From Nocardia shimofusensis NBRC 100134 (GTDB lineage: Bacteria > Actinomycetota > Actinomycetes > Mycobacteriales > Mycobacteriaceae), in contig NZ_BDBT01000019.1 of assembly GCF_001613125.1 (NCBI RefSeq), positions 1 to 64,000 on the forward strand: DNA of 64,000 nucleotides, in the 5' to 3' direction. Below are positions 48,952-58,445 of this stretch, in pieces; the stretch's first letter is position 1, and the number at the start of each line of letters is the position of its first letter. The position numbers were made by a program, and so were the translations under genes. The notes beneath the pieces were generated by a model. That model had not been told where the DNA came from. It saw nothing but the letters and a program-made list of their open reading frames with translations, and searched no databases.

Positions 48952-50157
48952 ATGGCACGTACTTCAGGGGTCGCGACAGCGCTGATCGCGGTGGCGACGG
49001 TGGCAGCTCTGGCCGGGTGCAGCGCGGTCTCCGGCACCGCGCTACCCGCCGAGCCGGACGTCAGGACTCTCGAGGTCGGCCCCTATCAGGTCACCAAGCA
49101 CCGCTACGAGCAGGAATCCGGCGGCCGCGGCGCATTGTTGGAGGGCATGCGCATGTCCGAGGCCGTCGTGCCGACCGTGCAGATCGACCCCTCGCTGAAG
49201 TACGGGCGCGGCTCGAAGGTGCTCGCCGACAGCGAAGAGGCGTTGGCCTTCCTGGCGCAGGTGTCCAAGCCCGTGCTCGACACCCGCCGGTTCCTCACCG
49301 GATTCGCGGCCGCGGGCGCCGACGAAGCCGATCCACCCGGCCAGACCAGGCCCGCACCCGACACCACCGCGGTCACCAATGTGGTGCTGCGCTTCCCCGA
49401 CGAGGCGGTCGCCAAGCTGGCGGCCCGTGAACTCGAGGACGCCGACATCGGCGTCTCCCCCGACAATCAGCGCCTGGGCTCTACCGAACATCCCGACGCC
49501 TACATCCACTGGCGGCCCGGCATCGCCAATGCCGGCGCGTTCATCGCCCATCGCGAATTCGTGGTCTCGCTGTTCGTCCAGCGACCGACAGCCGACAGCA
49601 GCGACCTGGTGAAGTGGATCGACAAGACGCTCGACGCGCAACTGCCCGCGCTCGACGCGTTCCAGCCGACCCCGATGGCGCAGTTCGACTCGCTGAAGGT
49701 CGATCCGGACGACCTGTTGGCCCGCGTGGTGGTGGAGGATCGCGACGACCGGGTGCCCGACGCCTCGAACTTCACGATCGTGGATGCCAACGACGCCGTG
49801 CACAATTCCGACGACCAGACCGCGGCGCAGCGTCTGGTGGAGCAGACCGGCGCGGACCGGGTTGCCGTCGTCGACGCCGACTCGGTGTTCCGTGTTCGCG
49901 ACGAGGACGCCGGGCGCGCCCTGATCGACGGACTGATCGGCGCGGCAGGCGACCACTACGACCCGATCGATGCGCCCAAGGACGTGCCGGGCGCGAAATG
50001 CTTGCAGCTCAACGACAGCGGCGACCTGGAACGCGAATACAAGTATCGCTGCTACGTGCCCTACAAGCGCTACGTCGGCATTGTCGTCAGCGACAAGGAG
50101 CCCGATGTCCGCCAGAAGATCGCCGCGCAGTACGCGCTGCTGGCGAACAGCCTGTAA
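48952..50157 (+). CDS. Lipoprotein 1 of a six-gene paralogous array (DUF7373-like)
   Basis: 401 residues. Lipobox ALAGC. Shared family marks: LEVGPYQVTKH after a short linker, VLRFPDEAVAKLAAREL, a DxLLARV element, ADRVAVVDADSVFRVRDED, and the C-terminal YKRYVGIVVSDKEPDVRQKI followed by AAQYALLANS. The Cys pair near the end (KCLQ, YRCYVPY) probably forms a disulfide. Divergent from the FHA gene; 66 bases before the next member. Function unknown; predicted outer face of the plasma membrane. Confidence 0.85.
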   Translation: MARTSGVATALIAVATVAALAGCSAVSGTALPAEPDVRTLEVGPYQVTKHRYEQESGGRGALLEGMRMSEAVVPTVQIDPSLKYGRGSKVLADSEEALAFLAQVSKPVLDTRRFLTGFAAAGADEADPPGQTRPAPDTTAVTNVVLRFPDEAVAKLAARELEDADIGVSPDNQRLGSTEHPDAYIHWRPGIANAGAFIAHREFVVSLFVQRPTADSSDLVKWIDKTLDAQLPALDAFQPTPMAQFDSLKVDPDDLLARVVVEDRDDRVPDASNFTIVDANDAVHNSDDQTAAQRLVEQTGADRVAVVDADSVFRVRDEDAGRALIDGLIGAAGDHYDPIDAPKDVPGAKCLQLNDSGDLEREYKYRCYVPYKRYVGIVVSDKEPDVRQKIAAQYALLANSL

Positions 50158-50223
50158 ACGCCTCGGCCGCGGTCGGTAAACTCCGCGGCACGCGCATCAT
50201 CGCACTCCTGGGGGGATGAACCG

Positions 50224-51447
50224 ATGCCGAGCGACGGCTTTTTCCGAACGCGGTGGCGAGCACTGCTCGCCGCCGCGTCGATCGCACTGCTGACAGGCTG
50301 CGGTCAGACTGTGGACGGCCAGGCGACAGCCCTGATCGCCCCGGTCGACCCGACGACCCTCGAAACCGGCCCGTACCCGACCGAGCCGGCCGCTTACGAG
50401 CCCGAATTCGATGACAAGGAACAGGTCTTCGAGATCGAGTCGCGGCGCATGCTCGGCTACCTCGTCCCGCCCTTCGCCTTCGATCCCGAGCTGTCCCACC
50501 TCGACAGGCTGGGACTCGTCGATACCGGCGAAGGCCTGTACGGCGAGGGTTTCAACGCCGTCTATCCCGCCGAGTTCAAGCCCGTCGTCGATCGCCACCA
50601 CCTGATCTCGGGCGTGATGACGACCCGGTCGAACGACAGCGTGCGGGCGTTGAAAAACGCCGTTCATTCGCTCTTGCGCTTCCCTTCCGGCGCGGCGGCA
50701 GGCGCGGCGGCAAGCGATTTCGCCACGGCGATGCACACCCTCGACCCCGCGCTGCGGAAGATCGCCGTGCCCGGACACGACGGCATCGAGATCAGCACTG
50801 CCGACGATCAGAAGGGCTATCTGTTCCTCGCCCGTGGCGCTTTCGTCGTACTCACCAAGTTGACCATGCCCGCCCCTGACGCCAACGCACTGGCCGAGCA
50901 GGCCGCCGTGCTCCTCGACCAGCAGCTCGAGCGGCTCGAATCAGCCACCGCGACACCCGTCGACGAGATCCTCGACCTGCCGTTGGACCCCGACGGGATC
51001 ATGCGGCGCACCCTGCCCCGGCTCGAGGGCGAATACCTGACGAGCGACGAATTCTCCGGACCGCTGACCCCGGCCGCCCAGCTGCATTTCGAACGCGACG
51101 GCGCGGCGATGAGCGAGGTGTTCGCGAACGCAGGCGTCGACCTTGTCGCGCGCAATCACGCCACCGTGTACCGGACCCGCGATCAGCAATCATCCTTCCG
51201 CCTGCACACGGCTCTGACCCGCCTCGACCGCGACGACGAGGAGATCGACCCACCGCCGGGCCTGGACGACGCCCGCTGCCGGGTGCTCGCGGAACGCGAC
51301 CCCGTCACCGATTTCACCACCGTGTGCGTCCTGCTCCACGACCGCTATGTCGCAGTCGTCGGATCGTCCGAGTCCCCGGACCACGGTCTCGACCCCGGCC
51401 TGTACCAGCGTGCGGCCGCGCAGTACTCGATCCTGGCGAGGAGCTGA
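50224..51447 (+). CDS. Lipoprotein 2 of the array, type A
   Basis: 407 residues. Lipobox LLTGC, then LETGPYPTEPAAYEPE. Type-A marks shared with the gene at 52772: ESRRMLGYLVPP, LDLPLDPDGIMRRTLP, QLHFERDGAAMSEVFANAGV and DLVARNHATVYRTRDQ. C-terminus DRYVAVVGSSE ... QRAAAQYSILARS. Its stop overlaps the next ATG by one base (TGATG), so the two products are made together. Confidence 0.85.
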   Translation: MPSDGFFRTRWRALLAAASIALLTGCGQTVDGQATALIAPVDPTTLETGPYPTEPAAYEPEFDDKEQVFEIESRRMLGYLVPPFAFDPELSHLDRLGLVDTGEGLYGEGFNAVYPAEFKPVVDRHHLISGVMTTRSNDSVRALKNAVHSLLRFPSGAAAGAAASDFATAMHTLDPALRKIAVPGHDGIEISTADDQKGYLFLARGAFVVLTKLTMPAPDANALAEQAAVLLDQQLERLESATATPVDEILDLPLDPDGIMRRTLPRLEGEYLTSDEFSGPLTPAAQLHFERDGAAMSEVFANAGVDLVARNHATVYRTRDQQSSFRLHTALTRLDRDDEEIDPPPGLDDARCRVLAERDPVTDFTTVCVLLHDRYVAVVGSSESPDHGLDPGLYQRAAAQYSILARS

Positions 51448-52646
51448 TGGTGCCGGCTCCGCAAACCACCGCCCGCCGAGCCCGCGCGCTGGCCGCGGCC
51501 CTGATCTACCTCACCGTCACAGCGTGCGGCGGTGACAGCGAAACCTCCACGCCCGCTCTCGATCTGGACCCGGGAAACTATCCGACTACTCCCCGCGACA
51601 TCGAGGTCGAACGCACTCCCGCTACCGGTTCCCTGCAGGAGTCCGTTCGGATGGCCGAACACGTCGCCCTGATGATGGATCTGGACAGGCGCCTGGTGTT
51701 CTCCAACGGGTCGACGAGCACCCGCCACTACTCCGCCCAGCACCCGCCGGTGCTCGGCGGCGTCACGACGATCGACGACTTCAACGCCCAGGTTCCCGGT
51801 CTGGTCGCCGGCTGGCGCACCGGCGGCTCCCGCCGCGCCCACTCGGCGCTCGGCCTGGACGCCACCCTCCACCTGCTGCGCTTCACCACCCCGCAACAGG
51901 CCGACCACGCGATGAACCTGCTCGCGGAGAAGAGCAACCAGAAATATCCGCCCAAGCAACCGCTGGACCTGCCCGGCCATCCGAGCAACCGCACCTTCCT
52001 CAGCGCCTACGACGCAGTGCAGTCCTGGACGACCCACGGGGAGTACCTCATGTGGACCTACGTCTCGGACTCACTGGCCACTCCACCCGACCACGCGCCA
52101 CTGCTCGAATTCACCCGGACGATCCTCGACGACCAGGTACGCCGCCTCGGCTCCTACCAGGCCACCCCCGCCGACCGGCTCGCCGAAGTCCCCGCCGACA
52201 TCGACGGCCTGCTCGGTCGCACCCTGCCCTACCCGGATCCGGAAAGCTACGACAACCCCACCGCCGTCTACCCGGCCCAGGTCTTCCTGCACCTGGACTC
52301 CCGCCCCGACCTGACCGCCCGCGCCTTCGAAGAGGCAGGCGTCGACCTCGTCGCCCGCGGCGACTCCCTGGTCTACCGCACCGCCGACGCCGACGCCGCC
52401 GAACGCCTCCTCGGCGCCCTCGTCGACCAGCACACGGACATGTTCCCCACCGACACCCCCGCCGGCGCGCCGCCGGGCACCAGTTGCGTCCAGGAATCCG
52501 CAGGCACCCCGAACAGCCCACGACTCATCCGGACCACCCAGTGTTACCTCACCTACGACCGGTACGTGGGAGTTGTCGCCGCCACGCAACCCCAGGATCT
52601 CACCCAGCGCATCGCCGCCCAGTACCTGCTCTTGACTCACGAATGA
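51447..52646 (+). CDS. Lipoprotein 3 of the array, type B
   Basis: 399 residues. Lipobox TVTAC. Type-B marks: LDPGNYPTTPRDIEVE, VAGWRTGGSRRAHSALGLDA, LLRFTTPQQADHAMNLL, DGLLGRTLPYPD and AGVDLVARGDSLVYRT. C-terminus YDRYVGVVAATQPQDLTQRI followed by AAQYLLLTHE. ATG 51447 shares one base with the previous stop; GAGGAG lies upstream inside that gene. Confidence 0.85.
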   Translation: MVPAPQTTARRARALAAALIYLTVTACGGDSETSTPALDLDPGNYPTTPRDIEVERTPATGSLQESVRMAEHVALMMDLDRRLVFSNGSTSTRHYSAQHPPVLGGVTTIDDFNAQVPGLVAGWRTGGSRRAHSALGLDATLHLLRFTTPQQADHAMNLLAEKSNQKYPPKQPLDLPGHPSNRTFLSAYDAVQSWTTHGEYLMWTYVSDSLATPPDHAPLLEFTRTILDDQVRRLGSYQATPADRLAEVPADIDGLLGRTLPYPDPESYDNPTAVYPAQVFLHLDSRPDLTARAFEEAGVDLVARGDSLVYRTADADAAERLLGALVDQHTDMFPTDTPAGAPPGTSCVQESAGTPNSPRLIRTTQCYLTYDRYVGVVAATQPQDLTQRIAAQYLLLTHE

Positions 52647-52771
52647 GCCCGAGCCGGGACAACATTCGTGCCTGTGACGTAACATCCCCGGCGGATGTCC
52701 GGGTTCTCGGGGGGACCGAGCGGCTCGTCGCCTGACACGAACCATCCGGGCACCACAGAGGAGGGGACCAC

Positions 52772-53977
52772 ATGAGATTTGGAACAAGTGTGCTGGCTGT
52801 TGTGACGGCCAGTGTGCTGGCGGGATGCGCCGCGGAGATTCCCGGCAATCCCCAACCTGGACAGCTACCGGTCGATATCGCGGCCTTGAACACCGGCGCC
52901 TATTCGCCGCAGCCCACCGGACACGACTTCGAAATCTCGACGATCGGCGAATTGCGATTGGTCGAATCCCGCCGGATGCTCGAATATCTGGTGAGCCCAT
53001 CGGAGATCGACAGCGACATCTCGGTCGCCGGTCCGCTCGCTTTGTTCTCGGGTCCGGACATAGTCGGTGAACAGACTTTCCCCGCGCAGTACGAGGCCGC
53101 GGCGGTGGACAACAACATGTTGCTCGGCGTCTACCTGTCGCGGATAAACGGTAATCTGCGCAAGCGGAAGAAACTGATCATTTCGGTCCTGCGCTTTCCC
53201 ACCGACGACGCGAGCCGGCAGGCGGCCGAACAGTTCGACCGGATCACGAACGCCGAGCCGAGCCGTCACCCGCTCGCGGTGTCCGCCTATCCGCAGGCCG
53301 GGGTGTCTTCCGGTGACGACATCACCGCGGTGGGATTCCTGGCACACGGACCGTACGTCATCATGGTGAACACCGCGGTACCCGAGCCCGATGCCGGAGC
53401 GCTGGCATCGATCGTCGGCAGGACATTCCAGGCGCAGACCGCACGACTCGACCAGACGACGCCGACGCCACTGGACGACGTTCTCGACCTGCCGCTCGAT
53501 CCTGACAGCATCATGCGCCGGACGTTGCCGCAGTCCTCCGACTACAGCGACCCGTTCTTCGGAGACTCCGACATCGGGGTGTACGCGCCGGCCGCCGCAC
53601 TCCATTTCGAACGCGATCCCGAACGGATGCGAAAGGCATTCGAGGACTCGGGCGTCGATCTCGTCGCGCGGCGTGGCGGAATGCTCTATCGCGCGCGCGA
53701 TCTCGCCGGAGCGTTCCGACTGCAGAACGCATTGATGACCGCCGGCCGCAAGGACGAGGAACTACCTCCGCCACCGGGTCTCGGCGACGCCCGATGCCTG
53801 AAACTCGATGTCGCCGACGAGACGCGAAATTTCGACCTGTTCTGCACCGTGGTCTTCGATCGCTATGTGGGAGTAGTGATCTCGAAGGCCGGCTTGACCG
53901 GGCGCATGGACGGCACACTGTATCAACGCGCGGCGGCCCAATATGCCATTCTGGCGAACAGCGAAGGTGCGCGATGA
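52772..53977 (+). CDS. Lipoprotein 4 of the array, type A
   Basis: 401 residues. Lipobox VLAGC. Same design as the gene at 50224: LNTGAYSPQPTGHDF, ESRRMLEYLVSP, LDLPLDPDSIMRRTLPQ, LHFERDPERMRKAFEDSGVD and ARRGGMLYRARD. C-terminus FDRYVGVVISKAG ... QRAAAQYAILANS. Overlaps the next gene by four bases (ATGA), repeating the A-B coupling seen at 51447. Confidence 0.85.
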   Translation: MRFGTSVLAVVTASVLAGCAAEIPGNPQPGQLPVDIAALNTGAYSPQPTGHDFEISTIGELRLVESRRMLEYLVSPSEIDSDISVAGPLALFSGPDIVGEQTFPAQYEAAAVDNNMLLGVYLSRINGNLRKRKKLIISVLRFPTDDASRQAAEQFDRITNAEPSRHPLAVSAYPQAGVSSGDDITAVGFLAHGPYVIMVNTAVPEPDAGALASIVGRTFQAQTARLDQTTPTPLDDVLDLPLDPDSIMRRTLPQSSDYSDPFFGDSDIGVYAPAAALHFERDPERMRKAFEDSGVDLVARRGGMLYRARDLAGAFRLQNALMTAGRKDEELPPPPGLGDARCLKLDVADETRNFDLFCTVVFDRYVGVVISKAGLTGRMDGTLYQRAAAQYAILANSEGAR

Positions 53978-55161
53978 AATCTCTCCGTTGCCTTGCTCTC
54001 ACCCTCGTGGCCCTGGCCGTTGTGGCCGGTTGCGGAACAACCGGCGACACCGGCACGCCGGAAATCGATCTCACGACCCTGGATTCGGGCAACTTTCCGA
54101 CCCGACCCCGGACGGTCGAAGCCGCACCGGGAGCCGGCCACTATCTCGAAGCCGTGCGTATCGCGGATGTCACGCCCCTCGTGGTCGACATCGACCCGAG
54201 ATTCTCGTTCCAGCGACTCCGGTACCAGGCCGACCGGCGCAACACCCCCGATTCCCCGCCGCTGCTGTTCTCCGTCTCCGAGGAGGCGCGGTTCGCCGAC
54301 CTCGCGGAAGGGTTCGTGGCCGGGTGGCAGAGTAGCGGCGAGCGTCGAGCCCAACTCCTGCTCGGGCGTGAGGCCACGCTCTACAACCTGCGCTTCGAGA
54401 CCGCAGCACAGGCGCAGGCAGCCGGCAACCGGATCGCCGACCGCCAGGCCGCGGATTCTCCCGGCGAATCCCTCACCCTCGACGGCTTTTCGAACGCACG
54501 CTCGAAGTGGGCGGTGGGTAAACGGTCCCTCGACACCTGGCTGGCCGACGACGTCATGCTGATCGGCGTACACATCGACGACCCGGTGAGCGAACCGGCC
54601 GATCCTGCCCCGCTGATCGAGTTCACCCGCCATGCGTTGACCACGCAATTGGAGATGCTGCGCGACTACCGACCGACCGCTGTCGCCGACTTGAACTCGC
54701 TGCCCGCCGATACCGACGGACTGCTCGGCCACACGCTCCCTGTCGAGGACAAGGATCGGCTCGCAAGCGGCATCGACCCGTCGTGGGTCGGTCCGGCGCG
54801 GGCCGCACTGCACCCGGAGAGCCGACCCGCACAGGTCGCATCGGCCTTCACCGATGCGGGGGTCGATCTGGTCGCCAGCGCAGGATCACGCCTGTACCGC
54901 GCCCGCGACGCCGGGGGCGCAATTCGTCTTATGGCGGCACTCACCAGGATCGAAGCGGAGCGTTACCTGCCGGCCCAGGCCCCGCCGAATATGCCGGACG
55001 CGCAGTGCTACGAAGTCGAGGACGAGTCGGACAACCTCATGTATCCGCCCTTCTGCTACTTCACCTACGGACGATTCGTCAGCCGTGTGCACGGCTCGAA
55101 CACCCAAGAACTGCATCAGAAGACCGCCGCGCAGTACAAGCTGCTCGCCCACGGCGCTTGA
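53974..55161 (+). CDS. Lipoprotein 5 of the array, type B
   Basis: 395 residues. Lipobox VVAGC. Type-B marks: LDSGNFPTRPRTVEA, GFVAGWQSSGERRAQLLLG, YNLRFETAAQAQAA, DGLLGHTLPVED, AGVDLVASAGSRLYRARDA. C-terminus YGRFVSRVHGSNTQELHQKT, then AAQYKLLAHG. Starts inside the previous stop (ATGA). 16 bases before the next member. Confidence 0.85.
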   Translation: MKSLRCLALTLVALAVVAGCGTTGDTGTPEIDLTTLDSGNFPTRPRTVEAAPGAGHYLEAVRIADVTPLVVDIDPRFSFQRLRYQADRRNTPDSPPLLFSVSEEARFADLAEGFVAGWQSSGERRAQLLLGREATLYNLRFETAAQAQAAGNRIADRQAADSPGESLTLDGFSNARSKWAVGKRSLDTWLADDVMLIGVHIDDPVSEPADPAPLIEFTRHALTTQLEMLRDYRPTAVADLNSLPADTDGLLGHTLPVEDKDRLASGIDPSWVGPARAALHPESRPAQVASAFTDAGVDLVASAGSRLYRARDAGGAIRLMAALTRIEAERYLPAQAPPNMPDAQCYEVEDESDNLMYPPFCYFTYGRFVSRVHGSNTQELHQKTAAQYKLLAHGA

Positions 55162-55177
55162 CCGGCAAGGAAAGCTC

Positions 55178-56395
55178 ATGCGAAAGAAGACACTGGCACG
55201 AACGGCGCTCACCATGGCGACCGCCGCCGCACTGTCGATCACGGGGTCCGGATGTGGCTCGGACATCGAGGGCACGCCGGTCCGCGCGCAGACCGACCTG
55301 TCGACCTTGGACGTCGGCAATTTCCGGACCGCGCCCGAACAGTTGGGCAACGCCGAGAACGAGCGCCAGGCCAGGGTCCGGGAATCCCAGCGTCTGGGAG
55401 ACTACGTGGCCTTGCCGTTCGAGGCGGATCCCTCGTATACCGAGGATGTCTGGTTTCTCAGCCCGCACGTCGTACTCGATCAGGACGCGCTGGGCACCCT
55501 GGTCATCAACGACACCTTCGACGACGTGGCACAGGATCTTGTCGCAGGCTGGGTGAACGCGTGGTCCACGGGCGGCGGTCCGGACGACCCGCGTCGCACC
55601 ATGAACATCGCGGTGCTGATGTTTCCCGACGCGGCGACAGCCGATGAGGTCGGTCCGGCACTCGAACACGACGACTTCACCTACAACCCGGGTAACGAGC
55701 CGGTCACAGTCGGCAAGTATCCCGCGTCGAAGGCGCACTGGCGGCCGACGGTCTCCTCGATCGGCTCATGGACGGTGCGCGACCGGTACGTGGTCTTCGT
55801 GAAGATCGATGACGAGATCTCTCCACCCGACCTGCCCGCGCTGACTGCGCAGGTGGAGAAGATTCTCGATGTGCAGATCCCGCTGCTCGACGAGTTCGAG
55901 CCGACACCGGCCGACCAGTTGCGCCGTATCCCGCTCGACCCGGAAGGACTGCTCGGCCGCACCCTTCCGACCGATCCGGCCACCCCGATCCGAGCAGATC
56001 CGGACGGTCTTTACACCGGCCGCGCGATTCTGTCGTTGTTGCAGGCCGACCCCGGCGATCTGGACATGCTGCGCGAGCACGACGTCGATCTGGTCGCCTT
56101 CGGCGACGCGGTGGTCTTCCGCAGCAGGGATGCCGAGAACGCGGTGGCGCTGTGGCAGCTGTGGCGGCCTTCGGCGGCGCCCAAGCCCGAGCAACGGATC
56201 GTCGAACCCCCGTCGGGGCTGGGTGACAATGTCGAGTGCTACGCCGACCTGCATATCTTCGAGGGCACCGAGCGGGTCCGCGGGCACCTCTGCGTCTTGC
56301 AGGTCGACCGCTACACCGTGCAGGCCTTCGCGCCGCAGCTGCAAGTCCTGCACCAGAAGGTCTCCGCGCAGTACGCGCTGCTGACCGCACAATGA
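55178..56395 (+). CDS. Lipoprotein 6 of the array, type B-like
   Basis: 405 residues. Lipobox SGSGC. Marks: LDVGNFRTAPEQLG, LVAGWVNAWSTGGGP, VLMFPDAATADEVG, LDPEGLLGRTLPTDP, HDVDLVAFGDAVVFRSRDA and the end QVLHQKVSAQYALLTAQ. Closest to the type-B copies but with its own middle. It follows the previous copy at 16 bases and precedes the kinase by 139. Confidence 0.85.
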   Translation: MRKKTLARTALTMATAAALSITGSGCGSDIEGTPVRAQTDLSTLDVGNFRTAPEQLGNAENERQARVRESQRLGDYVALPFEADPSYTEDVWFLSPHVVLDQDALGTLVINDTFDDVAQDLVAGWVNAWSTGGGPDDPRRTMNIAVLMFPDAATADEVGPALEHDDFTYNPGNEPVTVGKYPASKAHWRPTVSSIGSWTVRDRYVVFVKIDDEISPPDLPALTAQVEKILDVQIPLLDEFEPTPADQLRRIPLDPEGLLGRTLPTDPATPIRADPDGLYTGRAILSLLQADPGDLDMLREHDVDLVAFGDAVVFRSRDAENAVALWQLWRPSAAPKPEQRIVEPPSGLGDNVECYADLHIFEGTERVRGHLCVLQVDRYTVQAFAPQLQVLHQKVSAQYALLTAQ

Positions 56396-56534
56396 GGCGG
56401 CTCCGCCACCGGCCTGCGCCGCTCGACGCCGGACTGCCGGAGGCGGTACGACGGAAGTCGAGCGGCCGGTGCAAGCTTGCTAGATTCTCGTGGAGGCTCG
56501 TGGTCCGGGCGTTCGACGGCTGAGGGAGGACCGA

Positions 56535-58100
56535 ATGGCGTTGCGGCCCGGCGCAATCGTGGGCGGCTACCGGGTGATCCAGGTTCTGGGTAGCGGGGGC
56601 ATGGGCACGGTGTACCTCGCGCAGAACCCGATCCTGCCTCGCCGTGACGCACTGAAGGTGCTCAGCTCTGATCTGTCCACCGACGACGAGTTCCGTGCTC
56701 GATTCGAGCGCGAGGCCAATCTCGCCGCCGGCCTGGACCATCCGAACATCGTGGCGGTGTACAACCGCGGTGAAGAGGACGGTCAGCTCTGGATCGCGAT
56801 GCAGTACGTGGACGGCACGGACGCCTCGGAGGAGACGGCCAAGGGGCCGGCGGTGATGACGCCGCAACGGGCCCTGCGCATCGTCTCCGAGGTCGGCAAG
56901 GGCCTGGACTACGCCCATCGCCGCGGCCTGTTGCACCGCGACATCAAGCCCGCCAATTTCCTGCTCTCCGCCGTCGAAGCCGACGATGAGGAGCGGGTTC
57001 TGCTCACCGATTTCGGTGTTGCCAAATCCGCCGAGGACGGTCAGGATCTCACCGCCACAGGAAACTTCATGGCGACGGTCGCCTACGCCTCGCCGGAGCA
57101 GCTGCTCGGCGAGCGGCTGGACCATCGGTCCGACATCTACAGCCTGGGTTGTTCGTTCTACCGGATGCTCACCGGTCAGAACCCCTACCCGTCGACCGTG
57201 CCGGCCGTCGTCATGATGGGCCACCTGCACGAGGCGCCGCCCAAGCCTTCCGCCGTGCGCTACGGTCTGCCCGTCGCGCTGGACGCGGTCATGGCGAAGG
57301 TACTGGCCAAGAACCCCGCCGACCGGTACTCCACCTGCAGGGAGTTCGTCCAGGATGCCGAAGCAGCCCTCTACGGAAGGCCACCGACGCGTACGCCGAT
57401 CAGCGATCCGCGAATACCGCTGCAGCAGTTCTCCTCCGAACCTCAGGTCGCCAGCGCGATCCACCCGGCCACTGCCGTGTACGCGCCGACCGTTTCTCCC
57501 TACGAGCAGACAGATCAGCACCTCGTCGACACACTGCGCAACGGCAGGGCCACCCGATCCAAGGGCCGAGCCCTGCTGGTGCCCGCGATCGTCGCCCTGG
57601 TGGTCGCCGTCGTGGTGGCAGCGGGCACCTTCTTCCTCACCAGACCCGATGCGGCCGAGGGCAGCGCAGATCTGCTCGCGACCGTCCGCAGCGAATATCC
57701 GCAGTTCGCCGGGAAGTCGGTGACCGCGTTCAATTTCGGTGACGCCTCGTTGTCCGCCGTCCTGACCCCCAGTACCCAGGCGCGATTCCTGCAGGACATC
57801 GGTTTCACCTACAGCAGCGCGTACAAGGCTGTCGGGCAGGAGGAGTCGCCGCGACCGTTGTCGCTGGCCGCCTACGCGAACGAAGTCGACTCCGAGGTCG
57901 TCGTCGTATTGCGCAGCGACAAGGAGGCCGGGAACGGCGGCCTGCGCGGACTGCCCAGCTCGATCCTCAACAGCGGGGCGCGGATCGTCGTGATCGACGA
58001 TCTGACAACGGTCCAGGCTTTCCAGGTATGGACCGACCAGTCGACGGCCACATTGGTCGAGAAAATGGTTCCGGTGATCGGCAAGGTCGTCACCGAGTAG
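56535..58100 (+). CDS. Transmembrane Ser/Thr protein kinase with novel external domain
   Basis: 521 residues. Kinase domain: GSGGMGTVYLAQNP, lysine in DALKVLSSD, HRDIKPANFLL, DFGVAKS, ATVAYASPEQL. A juxtamembrane linker leads to one helix (LLVPAIVALVVAVVVAAGTF, about residues 350-370). The external part of about 150 residues (GSADLLATVRSEYPQFAGKS...) is alpha/beta, has no PASTA repeats and matches no domain I know. ATG 56535 has GGGAGGA upstream. Between the lipoprotein array and the WXG100 pair, and the nearest kinase to both FHA proteins. Confidence 0.92.
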   Translation: MALRPGAIVGGYRVIQVLGSGGMGTVYLAQNPILPRRDALKVLSSDLSTDDEFRARFEREANLAAGLDHPNIVAVYNRGEEDGQLWIAMQYVDGTDASEETAKGPAVMTPQRALRIVSEVGKGLDYAHRRGLLHRDIKPANFLLSAVEADDEERVLLTDFGVAKSAEDGQDLTATGNFMATVAYASPEQLLGERLDHRSDIYSLGCSFYRMLTGQNPYPSTVPAVVMMGHLHEAPPKPSAVRYGLPVALDAVMAKVLAKNPADRYSTCREFVQDAEAALYGRPPTRTPISDPRIPLQQFSSEPQVASAIHPATAVYAPTVSPYEQTDQHLVDTLRNGRATRSKGRALLVPAIVALVVAVVVAAGTFFLTRPDAAEGSADLLATVRSEYPQFAGKSVTAFNFGDASLSAVLTPSTQARFLQDIGFTYSSAYKAVGQEESPRPLSLAAYANEVDSEVVVVLRSDKEAGNGGLRGLPSSILNSGARIVVIDDLTTVQAFQVWTDQSTATLVEKMVPVIGKVVTE

Positions 58101-58183
58101 GTGAACATGCTGGCGCCGTGGGGTGCCCGTTCGGTAGGGTATTTCCAGCCGGCCCACTTGCCGCAGGGGGAAGGAGGGGAGCA

Positions 58184-58390
58184 GTGGTGCTGGCGACCCT
58201 GCAGCGTGGCGATGCCGGGCTCCGAGCGCCTCAGCCGAATGCGGCGGTCCGCCGGTCGAGCAGCAGCGCCGCCGAGAACCGGCCATCGCCAGCCCGAGAC
58301 GGGGACCAAGGGTTTCGCGGAATCAGGGGATCGAAAATTCTCACCGATCCGGTGGAACCGATCGGACACCGGACACGTCCAAACATATGA
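58184..58390 (+). CDS. Possible small ORF upstream of the WXG100 genes
   Basis: 68 codons from GTG 58184 (also GTG 58187), with GGAGGGG six bases before. The product is basic, Ser/Arg-rich and has no known motif. It is the only candidate gene in the 345-base gap 58101-58445, which otherwise should hold the promoter of the WXG100 operon. The good ribosome site is the main support; it may equally be leader sequence. Confidence 0.3.
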   Translation: MVLATLQRGDAGLRAPQPNAAVRRSSSSAAENRPSPARDGDQGFRGIRGSKILTDPVEPIGHRTRPNI

Positions 58391-58445
58391 ATCGGTCAGC
58401 TGACACTTGGCATGTTGACCATGACGAGAAGCAGGAGCAACCGCG

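Noticed and set aside
55704-58286. 860-codon minus-strand frame
   Set aside because: Antisense to the kinase and the sixth lipoprotein, both with clear motifs.
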